Below the pieces are notes generated by a model. It did not search any database. It had not been told where the DNA came from and saw nothing but the letters and a program-made list of their open reading frames with translations. The translations under genes and the position numbers were made by a program. From Akkermansia muciniphila (GTDB lineage: Bacteria > Verrucomicrobiota > Verrucomicrobiia > Limisphaerales > BJHT01), in assembly GCA_945861535.1 (NCBI GenBank), contig CAMAUZ010000024.1, forward strand, positions 23,738 to 87,737: a stretch of DNA of 64,000 nt. The letters run 5' to 3'. Below are positions 1 to 7,030 of this stretch, in pieces. Numbering within the stretch: the stretch's first letter is position 1; each line of letters opens with the position of its first letter.

Positions 1-401
1 AGCTCACCGTCCGCGAGCAGCTCCAGCAGCATCTCCAGATCGCGACCTGCGCCGTGTGCCACAATCGCATCGACCCGCTCGGTTATGTCTGGGACGGCTA
101 CGATTTGTCCGGCCGCCCGGGATTCTTCGGCCAGCCGCCGACGCAGCCTGTGAATCTGAGCGGGCGGTTTCCTGATCGGACGACGTTCACCGATTTCACC
201 GACTTCCGCGCCAAGCTGGCCGACCGGCGTTTCACACCGGCGTTTCTGCGCCAACTGCTGGCATATGCGGTGGGGCGGCGGCTGGATTACAGTGATGAGG
301 CCGTCGTGAAACAACTGGCGGAAAAAGCGGACTCGGAAAAACTGGGGCTGCGTGGCGTCATCCGCGAAGTCGTGTTTTGCGAGGCCTTTCGCACCAAATA
401 A
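1..401 (+). CDS. C-terminal end of a DUF1588/DUF1585-type PVC cytochrome-like protein (partial)
   Basis: The frame is already open at base 3, so the gene begins before the window. The visible part reads through CAVCHNRIDPLGYVWDGYD, which contains a CxxCH covalent heme-binding motif and the IDPLGY signature of the DUF1588 block. It then runs into a DUF1585-like end (LRQLLAYAVGRRLDYSDE). In Planctomycetota and Verrucomicrobiota these domains close large secreted proteins that pair with DUF1552 proteins, and a DUF1552 gene follows 12 bases downstream, so the two probably form one transcription unit. Substrate is unknown; an extracytoplasmic redox role is inferred from the heme motif. Confidence 0.85.
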   Translation, partial: LTVREQLQQHLQIATCAVCHNRIDPLGYVWDGYDLSGRPGFFGQPPTQPVNLSGRFPDRTTFTDFTDFRAKLADRRFTPAFLRQLLAYAVGRRLDYSDEAVVKQLAEKADSEKLGLRGVIREVVFCEAFRTK

Positions 402-413
402 CCGGCCACCACC

Positions 414-1754
414 ATGAACCCCAAACCCGGCGTCACCCGCCGTCACTTTCTCCGCGCTGCAGGCGTGAGTCTCGCGTTGCCTTGGTTCGAGTCGCAGGCG
501 GGTGCCGCGCCCGCCGGAGCCCGGCCGGCGCGGTCGGTGTTCTTCTTCGTCCCCAACGGCGTTAACATGTGGGAATGGCATCCGAAGGAATTCGGCAGCG
601 ATTTCCGGCTCACTCCGCCACTCACGCCGCTCGCGCCGTTTCGCCGCGACCTGACAGTCTTCTCCGGCCTGCAGCACTTCAACACGCCCGCCGGACACGC
701 GGAGGCCGCCGTGTGGCTCACGGGCAACGAGCGTTACTCGAACGACTCTTTTTCCGCGGTCGCGCCGAACACCATTTCGGTGGACCAGCACATCGCGCGG
801 GCGATCGGTTCCCGCACGCGCATTCCGAACCTCGTCGTCGGTTCGATGGGTGGCGGCAATACGATTTCCTTCAACGCCGCGGGGAGGGCGGTGGCCGCTG
901 AATCCAACCTGAAGCGCCTGTTTCACGACCTGCTCGGTACCGGTGTCTCGGCCCAGCGGCTCGGCCAGCGGGGCAGCATTCTCGACGCACTGCGCGCGCA
1001 GGCCAGGGCGTTGCAAAAGGATTTGGGCCACCACGATCAGCAGAAGCTCGACGAGTACCTTGAGTCGGTCCGCGCGGTCGAACAACGCGTGCGGCGTGAC
1101 CTGCGCTTCGCGCTCACCGACCGCCCGACGGTGGATGAAAAATCCTTCGCGCTCGACGCCGACCCGTTCGATCTGAACACGCAGGGCGAATACATCCGCA
1201 CGATGAGCGAGCTGCTCATTCTCGCGTTGCAGACCGACAGCACGCGGATCGTCGCCTTCCAGACCTGCGCGTCGGACGCCTCCGGCGCTTTCAAGTTTTA
1301 CTCCCAGTTCGGCACGTTCAACTGGCACCAGTGCGGGCACGAATCGGGCGACCTGCCCATGGACCAGAAGCCCCGGGAATTCGCCTTTCTCAGCGCCGTG
1401 GACAAGTGGTGGGCCGAACACTTCGCCCACTTCCTCAAACGGCTGCGCGACGTGCCGGATGGCGATGGCAACTTGCTCGAACAGACCATGGTGCTGTACG
1501 GCAGCGGCATGTCATGGCCGGCGATGCATCGCAGCACCAACCTCCCGATCATCCTCGCCGGCGGTAGCCGCCTCGGCCTGCGCCACGGCCGCCATCTCCA
1601 GGTCAGCGCCAATCTCAAAAGCCCGACGGCCACCCGTTTTGAACCCGGCGCCACCTCCGTCTCCGATCTCCTCCGCACCATCTCTGAGCGCATGGGCGTG
1701 CCCGCCGCCGGCTTTGGACAAAGCACACGCACGGTCGATGAGCTCCTCGCTTGA
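414..1754 (+). CDS. DUF1552 family protein, Tat-exported
   Basis: The 446-residue product opens with a twin-arginine signal (TRRHFLRAAG, residues 8-17) followed by a hydrophobic stretch ending near AGA. The body has features of the DUF1552 family: VFFFVPNGVNMWEW near residue 44, a long central helical section, and a late MVLYGSGMSW. Length is normal for the family. Function is not established; it is regularly encoded beside DUF1588-type cytochromes, as here. The ATG at 414 is used because the Tat motif follows directly. No clear Shine-Dalgarno sequence is visible. Confidence 0.9.
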   Translation: MNPKPGVTRRHFLRAAGVSLALPWFESQAGAAPAGARPARSVFFFVPNGVNMWEWHPKEFGSDFRLTPPLTPLAPFRRDLTVFSGLQHFNTPAGHAEAAVWLTGNERYSNDSFSAVAPNTISVDQHIARAIGSRTRIPNLVVGSMGGGNTISFNAAGRAVAAESNLKRLFHDLLGTGVSAQRLGQRGSILDALRAQARALQKDLGHHDQQKLDEYLESVRAVEQRVRRDLRFALTDRPTVDEKSFALDADPFDLNTQGEYIRTMSELLILALQTDSTRIVAFQTCASDASGAFKFYSQFGTFNWHQCGHESGDLPMDQKPREFAFLSAVDKWWAEHFAHFLKRLRDVPDGDGNLLEQTMVLYGSGMSWPAMHRSTNLPIILAGGSRLGLRHGRHLQVSANLKSPTATRFEPGATSVSDLLRTISERMGVPAAGFGQSTRTVDELLA

Positions 1755-1914
1755 GCCGGTGCTTCTGATTCGATTGCGCGTTCGCGATGGAGCCGAGGCA
1801 TCCGAGAAATTAAGCCGGTGGTGCAAGGAGGGCGGCTTCATGACGAGGCCCTTGAGCCGCGCCTGTTCCTACGCCAGCAACGGCTCGCCCAAACATACAG
1901 GAGGGTCTCGTCGA

Positions 1915-2103
1915 TCAAGCGGGGCGGGATTTCTCAAGCAGGGCAGGGGACCAGGACGACATATCGGGCGCGGTGCATCCCGAGAGTGGCAGTGAGCGCC
2001 ACGCTTCGGTTTCCTCGTCGCTCACGGCCGTTTCAAACACGGCGTCGTGCCAGAGGTGATAGACATCCCACGGCTCGCCGCAAGTGGAACATTGAACATC
2101 CAT
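1915..2103 (-). CDS. Small CxxC zinc-ribbon-like protein, probably C-terminally truncated
   Basis: A 62-residue product begins MDVQCSTCGEPWDVYHLWHD. From memory this resembles a small family in PVC bacteria and mobile elements that starts with a CxxCGEPWD motif and normally ends with a second cysteine pair. The second pair is absent here: the tail after SLPLSG looks out of frame, so the gene is probably truncated by a frameshift. The start is convincing because an AGGAG Shine-Dalgarno sits about 9 bases upstream of the ATG. It lies among other broken fragments next to the tRNA gene. Function unknown. Confidence 0.5.
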   Translation of the reverse strand: MDVQCSTCGEPWDVYHLWHDAVFETAVSDEETEAWRSLPLSGCTAPDMSSWSPALLEKSRPA

Positions 2104-2125
2104 TCAGGTTCTCCTTTCTGGGGAT

Positions 2126-2440
2126 TTGCGCTTGGGGCGCGGGTTACGGTTGAGGACTTCGGTTTCCGCATGGGCTGAGATGCGGAACGACCGCCGCTGG
2201 TTCATCACACCGCAAAGCGTCGAGTCCGCGATTGCGGAAGAAAAGGCCAAGGCGGCGAAGGTGGAAAAAATTCATTCCGAACCGGAGGCCACGATCCCAC
2301 CGCATTCCGAAACCGAAAACGGCAAGACGCGCCTCCGGTCAAAGCCCGAACCGGACTCCGCCCAAGTCGGCAGCATGGAAAAGGAACTCACCGATCTGCG
2401 CATCCTGAACCGCGGCAACGACTCAGACATCCTGACCTCT
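2126..2440 (+). pseudogene. Coding fragment with DNA-binding-like helical segment (remnant)
   Basis: The plus-strand frame reads SVSAWAEMRNDRRWFITPQS followed by a charged helix and a closing MEKELTDLRILNRGNDSDI. This looks like genuine protein (an S-V-x-x-W-A-E helix, then WFITPQSVE, a wing-like pattern), not noise. It loses sense at about 2440, where the oppositely oriented transposase remnant begins. I read it as a fragment of a DNA-binding protein cut at that junction. The family is not identified with certainty. Confidence 0.35.
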
Positions 2441-2800
2441 GGGGAAAGTCGATGCCCTCAAAGTCGTAAAATACCGGCGCAGGGTGGTGCCGGGATAGCA
2501 GGTTTCCGTGCTGTTCAGTTCGGTGCAAAGATGCTCGATGAGCGCGTCGTGTGCGGGGTTGGCCTGGCCGTGCAGTTCGATGCGCAGTTCGGTGCCGGTG
2601 GCGTCGGGCCGCAGGTTGACAGGGGTGGCAAAGAGCGTGCGCACGAGGCTGCGGGCGTCGTCGTGGCGGCTCATTTTCTCCCGCAGGATGGCCACCAGGG
2701 CGCTTTCGGCCCGGTAAGCGATGAGTTTGATAGTGTCGAGGAACTGTTTCCGTCCGGCCCGCAGTTGCGCCACGCGTTGTTCGGGCGGGAGGTCTTTCAA
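2423..2800 (-). pseudogene. Truncated transposase C-terminus abutting the tRNA-Leu 3' end
   Basis: Reading leftward from the tRNA, the frame gives QLRAGRKQFLDTIKLIAYRA, then MSRHDDARSLVRTLFATPVN, and closes with TELNSTETCYPGTTLRRYF. This resembles the C-terminal tail of a transposase family common in PVC genomes. The N-terminal catalytic part is missing: homologous-looking sequence starts right where the tRNA-Leu 3' end stops. The apparent ATG upstream (reading MEVQVLSRAP) lies inside the tRNA and is an artefact. It is a non-functional leftover of a mobile element. Confidence 0.6.
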
Positions 2801-2806
2801 CTGCGG

Positions 2807-2887
2807 TGCGCGAGAGAGGACTTGAACCTCCACCCCTTGCGGGACCAGATCCTAAGTCTGGCGTGTCTGCCATTTCACCACTCGCGC
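2807..2887 (-). tRNA. trnL(uag): tRNA-Leu (anticodon UAG)
   Basis: The minus strand folds as a class II tRNA. The acceptor stem pairs GCGCGAG with CTCGCGC, followed by discriminator A. The anticodon stem CCAGA/TCTGG holds the loop CTTAGGA with anticodon TAG. There is a long variable arm (CCCGCAAGGGG), and the T arm carries TTCAAGT. The 3' CCA is not encoded: the genome reads CCG after the discriminator. Its 3' end directly abuts a transposase remnant, as expected when a tRNA end serves as an integration target. Confidence 0.95.
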
Positions 2888-3383
2888 GTCCGCAATCTGC
2901 GCCTGCTCCTCCGACTATCCCACCTGCCTCTCGGCATTTAGCCAGCGGCACCGGGTCAGGAAACCCGGCCGCCGCCAGCACCCCGGCGCCGGGGCGATCA
3001 CAATCGCCGGCATCGTTTACACCCCCGCGCCGGCCCGGTGCAAGCCGCTGCTATGGTCGCGCAGGTATTCCGCAAGGCGCTTGGCTTCCGCCGGTGGCAG
3101 TTACCGCCGCATTTTTTGGGGGCGCGGCTGGGTCGGCCAGCCCCGGCCGGCGGTGTTCCGCAGGGCCTTCGGGAACGGCCGGCGTTTCGGCGCCGGGATG
3201 CCCGCCCCGCGCGGCATCCGTCGCGGAGAGACGATTGAAACCGCTGTGGTCGGATAGGTTCGTTCGGCTGCCCCCGCCGCGGCTTTGGCGGTTCGTGCGC
3301 TCACCCAGAGATCACGACATGGGCCGCTTTCTGACGCCGCTTGGCGGCTATTCTGAAGAAAGGTCCCAGGCAGTGCGCTTGCC
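2888..3383. other. Intergenic stretch, no supported gene
   Basis: No frame in these roughly 500 bases has a plausible start, conserved motif or signal peptide. A short minus-strand run near 3030-3115 (LPPAEAKRLAEYLRD) could be debris of a c-type cytochrome, but it follows a stop and cannot be supported. Confidence 0.4.
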
Positions 3384-5435
3384 TCACTTGGGTTTGCTCT
3401 CGCCACCGAAGAGCGGAATCCGCCCATCCACACCCACGCCCCAGGCCACCGCGCCAAGCGGCAGCGCGCCGATGTCGGGCGCGCCCTCGTCCGCGGCGCG
3501 CAGCGGGTCGTGCCATTCGGGCGGGACGGGTTGGCCGGTGTTCACGGCGGGGCTGCCGGGCTGGAGGCGCAGGTCGGCCGCGGCGGCGAGGTCGGCAGAC
3601 AGGCTGATGAACTTCGGATCGGCGACACGGTCGTGGGTGGTCAGGCCGGGCGCGAAATGTTTGCGGCTGGCTGGGAAGCGTGGTGAGGCGCGGAATTTCG
3701 CAAAGGGGTCGCCAGTGAGCGCGGGACCGTCCAGCACGCCCCAGAGCAGGTTGCCGCCGGCGCGGACGTTGCCCGGTTCCTTGATGCCCGCGAAGCCGGT
3801 GCCGGGGACTTTTTCGATTTGCACGAAGAGGTTGTTGAACACGTCGCGCTCGGTGTTCCGCAGGCCGGTCGCGCCGAGGCCGAAGAGGAAATAGTCGCGA
3901 TAGGACGGCGTGCGACGGAGGAAGTTGTTCTGATAAACGCGCATCACCGGCCAGATGGGGCTGCCATGGTCGCTGGCAAGATGGCCCTCGTAATGAAGGA
4001 ACGCGCCGCTGGGATCGGGCTGCGCCGGCACGCCGTAGTAAACCCCGGCGCGGGTGTCGAACACGTTGCGGAAGATGAACACGCCTGCTTTCGCGTCGTG
4101 ATCGAGCGGCGACTCGTCCTTTTCCATCTCGTGCTGCTGGAAGACGCCGAGGCACGCGCCAATGCGGTTTTGATGGATGTACAGCGTGTGGCTGCGGAGC
4201 TTCGGGCCGCATTCGAGGCCGTCGTCGTTGAAGTTGTCCACGAAGTTGTGGTGGAACTGGAGGTTCTTCACGAAGCGCAGGAAGGCGAAGTCGTGGTCGT
4301 CGGTGAACTCGCAGAACGCGAACTCAAGGTGCTCGTTCAGCGGCTGGTGGTTTTGGAGGATGAGCTGATACGAGGCGGTGCCGCGATATTTCATGTGCGC
4401 GCGGCCCGTCCACGGGGAGGCGTTGCCGCGAAACGCCGAGTGCGTCACGCGGATGTTTTGCGAGGCATTCACCAGCAGCGCCGGGAAGCCGCCGAAAACG
4501 GTGAGATGGTCCAGTTCGACGTGCTGCGAGCCGTAGAGATGAATCATCGGACTGCCCGTCGCGCCGCGCAGAACGAGGCCGTGCAGGCGCACATGCTGCA
4601 CGCCGCTCGCGCGCAGCACGTCGTCGCCGAAGCCGGCGGCGATGACGAGCGGGAGCTTGCGCGGGTCGGACTCGCCGCGATACGCGCGGTCGCCGAGACC
4701 CGCGAGCCGCGTGGGCGCGAGGCGGATGTGAAGGCGGCCGGTCGCGCGGTTGAACCAGAGTCCGGGGCCGCAATACACGGGGTTCTCGCGCATGTTTTTC
4801 TTCCCGCCGATCCAGAGTTCGTTCGTCGCGCGCAGGTCCTCGACGATGCGGTAGCCGTGCAGCGGCACCATTGAATCCGCGAAGTGCCCGAGCGCGAGCG
4901 GGCGCTCGTCTTCGAGGCCCCACATCGGTTCCCACGACGCGGGGAGAAACTGGTGCGGCACCTTGCGGTCGTCCGCGCCGAGGTAGGTCTTGGTGGAAAC
5001 GAACTCGCCCTCCGCGCCGCCCGCGAACGGCTCCCAGCTCGTCGCCGGCGTCTCGAGAAACTCGCGCAGGCCGCCGTCGATCACCGCCAGTTCGCCGGGG
5101 AAGGAAGCGATGGTGATGGGCGCGTTCGACGTGCCGGAGCGGGTGAGCGAGACCTTTTCGTGAAACGCGCCGCCGCGCAGATACAGCGTGTCGCCGGGCT
5201 GCAACCGGCGGGTCGCGTGGGCGAGCGTCCGCCACGGTGCGCGTTCGGAGCCGGCGCTGGCGTCGTTGCCGCGCGTCGCGTCCACGAAGTGCTTCGGGCC
5301 GGCGGCGAGCGGGGGTTGCACGGGCTGGGGGAGCGGCCGCATCGGCGGATGCGAGGCGGGGGTTGGCGCGGCGAACGCGCCGCACGTCACGGCGACGACG
5401 AGCACGGCGATGACAATGGTGAGGCAAGGTTTCAT
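3384..5435 (-). CDS. Secreted right-handed parallel beta-helix protein
   Basis: The 683-residue product starts with a Sec signal peptide (residues 1 to about 24, ending AFAAP). It then shows the classic opening of PVC beta-helix proteins: [20 protein letters not shown], then [13 protein letters not shown]. Repeating short beta-strand turns follow ([54 protein letters not shown]), typical of the pectate-lyase-like fold. The frame is open for 86 codons further upstream, but the ATG at 5435 is chosen because the signal peptide begins there. Probable role is polysaccharide binding or cleavage outside the cytoplasm; the substrate cannot be told from sequence. Confidence 0.85.
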   Translation of the reverse strand: MKPCLTIVIAVLVVAVTCGAFAAPTPASHPPMRPLPQPVQPPLAAGPKHFVDATRGNDASAGSERAPWRTLAHATRRLQPGDTLYLRGGAFHEKVSLTRSGTSNAPITIASFPGELAVIDGGLREFLETPATSWEPFAGGAEGEFVSTKTYLGADDRKVPHQFLPASWEPMWGLEDERPLALGHFADSMVPLHGYRIVEDLRATNELWIGGKKNMRENPVYCGPGLWFNRATGRLHIRLAPTRLAGLGDRAYRGESDPRKLPLVIAAGFGDDVLRASGVQHVRLHGLVLRGATGSPMIHLYGSQHVELDHLTVFGGFPALLVNASQNIRVTHSAFRGNASPWTGRAHMKYRGTASYQLILQNHQPLNEHLEFAFCEFTDDHDFAFLRFVKNLQFHHNFVDNFNDDGLECGPKLRSHTLYIHQNRIGACLGVFQQHEMEKDESPLDHDAKAGVFIFRNVFDTRAGVYYGVPAQPDPSGAFLHYEGHLASDHGSPIWPVMRVYQNNFLRRTPSYRDYFLFGLGATGLRNTERDVFNNLFVQIEKVPGTGFAGIKEPGNVRAGGNLLWGVLDGPALTGDPFAKFRASPRFPASRKHFAPGLTTHDRVADPKFISLSADLAAAADLRLQPGSPAVNTGQPVPPEWHDPLRAADEGAPDIGALPLGAVAWGVGVDGRIPLFGGESKPK

Positions 5436-5674
5436 CAGCGGTTCAGGGGTTGATTGTGCGATGGTTTGGGACCGTAGCGGCCCGCCTGCGCGCCAACCAG
5501 CAATCTCGACGCGTCTTCCGACATCGTAGCCACCGACGTGAGGAGGCGGACCGAATGCCAACGGCTGCCAATGGTTGCCGGAGCAGTCCGCCTCCTCACG
5601 GCGGCGGCTACGACGCGCGGCCTCTGCTCGCGAAACACTTTGCAGCGAGCCGCGCTTCCAGCCTGAATTCACCC

Positions 5675-5968
5675 ATGCACCTGCGCGTTTCAAAACTCAT
5701 TCCTCTCCTTTTTGCGTCTCTCTGCGCTCTTTGCGGCCATCCCATTTCCGCCGCCGACTGGGCCGCCCACGCGCTCGCCGACGCTAAGCACGACCGCACC
5801 AGCATTCCCTACGACGGCAAGACACCGGACAAAATGGTCTGCGACACGACGCTGCGCGAACTGCCCGACGGCTTCGTGAGCAAGGACCGGCAGTGGCTCC
5901 ACTTCGCCTCCGACGACCACCGCCATCGCGCCGTCCACTACAGCGCGAAATTGCCGGCGTTGCCGTAA
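5675..5968 (+). pseudogene. Collapsed secreted gene, possibly a sialidase with an internal deletion
   Basis: The 97-residue frame begins with a good signal peptide (residues 1-26). It continues [20 protein letters not shown], which resembles the start of BNR-type sialidase-like proteins, then passes at PDG/FVSK into [20 protein letters not shown]. The latter resembles the closing segment of the same kind of protein. All catalytic and Asp-box regions between are missing, so I read this as a gene reduced by a large internal deletion that kept frame. It could also be a small novel secreted protein. The family assignment is from memory of motif style. Confidence 0.4.
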
Positions 5969-6021
5969 GCTGAGATAAGCTGGAATGGCGCGAGGATAAT
6001 TTGGTCGCCGTGATTGGTTTC

Positions 6022-6131
6022 TCGTCCCGGAGGGACACCAAAGGAAATTAGCCGGGGGCAAGGCCGCGTCAGCGGATGCAGCCCCCGACTGATGGGGTAT
6101 GGAACTCATGCCCCAACGGGGCATCGAAGAA
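6022..6131 (+). repeat. Interspersed palindromic repeat family R1, copy A
   Basis: The unit runs TCCCGGAGGGACACC ... GCCGGGGGCA ... GCCCCCG ... GCCCCAACGGGGCATCG. It contains a short hairpin at each end and a larger GC-rich stem in the middle. The inverted copy B lies 110 bases downstream, and a partial inverted end (CCTTTGGTGTCCC, 6137-6149) sits beside copy A. Further copies are at 51996 and 52437. Confidence 0.85.
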
Positions 6132-6241
6132 ACTACCTTTGGTGTCCCGGAACCGGCATATCGCGGTGAGTTCGTCACTGCGCCGCACTGGCGTTTCGGA
6201 AGCGAACCGGCAACTGACATTTCACACCGAGAGCCTCTCCG

Positions 6242-6357
6242 CCTTTTTCTCCGATGCCCCGCTGGGGCAGGGCGCATTTCCGTCGGGCGACCGGGGGCCG
6301 CGCCCGCTGTCGCGGTCTTGCCCCCGGCTAATTTCCTACGGTGTCCCTCCGGGACAT
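6242..6357 (-). repeat. Repeat family R1, copy B (inverted relative to A)
   Basis: Reads as the reverse complement of copy A: CGATGCCCCGCTGGGGC at the left, TTGCCCCCGGCTAATTTCC and GTGTCCCTCCGGGA at the right. With copy A it forms a large inverted pair filling the space between the collapsed gene and the small protein gene at 6486. Confidence 0.85.
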
Positions 6358-6485
6358 AGGCAGGGATGTCACTTCAACCCGCCATGACTTCCGCTCCAGT
6401 TCCGCAATGATCTGGCGGGCTTTTGTCGGCAGACCCTCCACTTTTGCGGTGGCCCAATCGCAGCGTCGGAACCTAGCCTTGCGTC

Positions 6486-6767
6486 ATGAAGCGCTCAGTT
6501 TCGGCCTCGTTGCTCGCGGATAAAATGCTGGCCCTCGCGGCGGATTGTTTCGCCGCGCCGACGCTGGAGGCGTTGGCCAAGCTGCGCCTGAACCCCAGGC
6601 TGGCCGCACGGGTGGACCGCCTTGCCGGGCGCGCCAACGAGGGCTGCCTGACCCCGCGCGAACGCGAGGAATACCAGTCCTACATCCAGACTTCCGAGGT
6701 GCTCGCGCTCATCCAGCTTCGCGCCCGCGCCAAGCTGGGCCTTCCGCGCCGCATCCCGTTCCCATGA
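6486..6767 (+). CDS. Small conserved helical protein, antitoxin-like
   Basis: The 93-residue, predicted all-helical product contains LTPREREEYQSYIQTSEVLA in the middle. This LTPxEREEYxxY pattern is found in small orphan proteins of PVC bacteria and cyanobacteria, often annotated as hypothetical or antitoxin-like. No toxin partner is recognisable next to it. It ends 263 bases before the next gene on the same strand. No membrane segment or signal peptide is present. Function unknown. Confidence 0.6.
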   Translation: MKRSVSASLLADKMLALAADCFAAPTLEALAKLRLNPRLAARVDRLAGRANEGCLTPREREEYQSYIQTSEVLALIQLRARAKLGLPRRIPFP

Positions 6768-7030
6768 TTCTGCCTCCACCGATTCGGTTCCAATCCCCGT
6801 GCTGCGACCCAGCAGGGGGAAGGCTCAGAATCATTAGCGGCAGAATCATGGGGCGCGGGAAGCGCGGAGACGACCCGCCGCCTGGGGCTGCTGCGGCTGA
6901 GCCCCGGCACGGCGCGCTCCGCGGATGCTCTCCGGGGGGCGGGCTTGCATGGGGAGCGCGGGTTGGTTCAGGGTTTCAGAAATCGCCGCCGGTTCATGTG
7001 CGGCTCCGTTTGTCTCCAACTGAATTGCTT

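Noticed and set aside
2806..2833. Start codon of the 136-codon minus frame reading MEVQVLSRAP
   Set aside because: This peptide is the translated T-arm and acceptor of the tRNA-Leu, a well-known annotation artefact. The transposase remnant begins only beyond the tRNA.
3030..3115. Cytochrome c C-terminus on the minus strand (MRR stop LPPAEAKRLAEYLRD)
   Set aside because: A stop codon splits the putative homology and the upstream CxxCH is out of frame; too short to claim.
6545..7030. N-terminal extension of about 160 codons ahead of the dehydrogenase at 7031
   Set aside because: It overlaps the small protein gene in another frame and has a Pro/Arg-rich composition; the signal peptide starts at the ATG at 7031.
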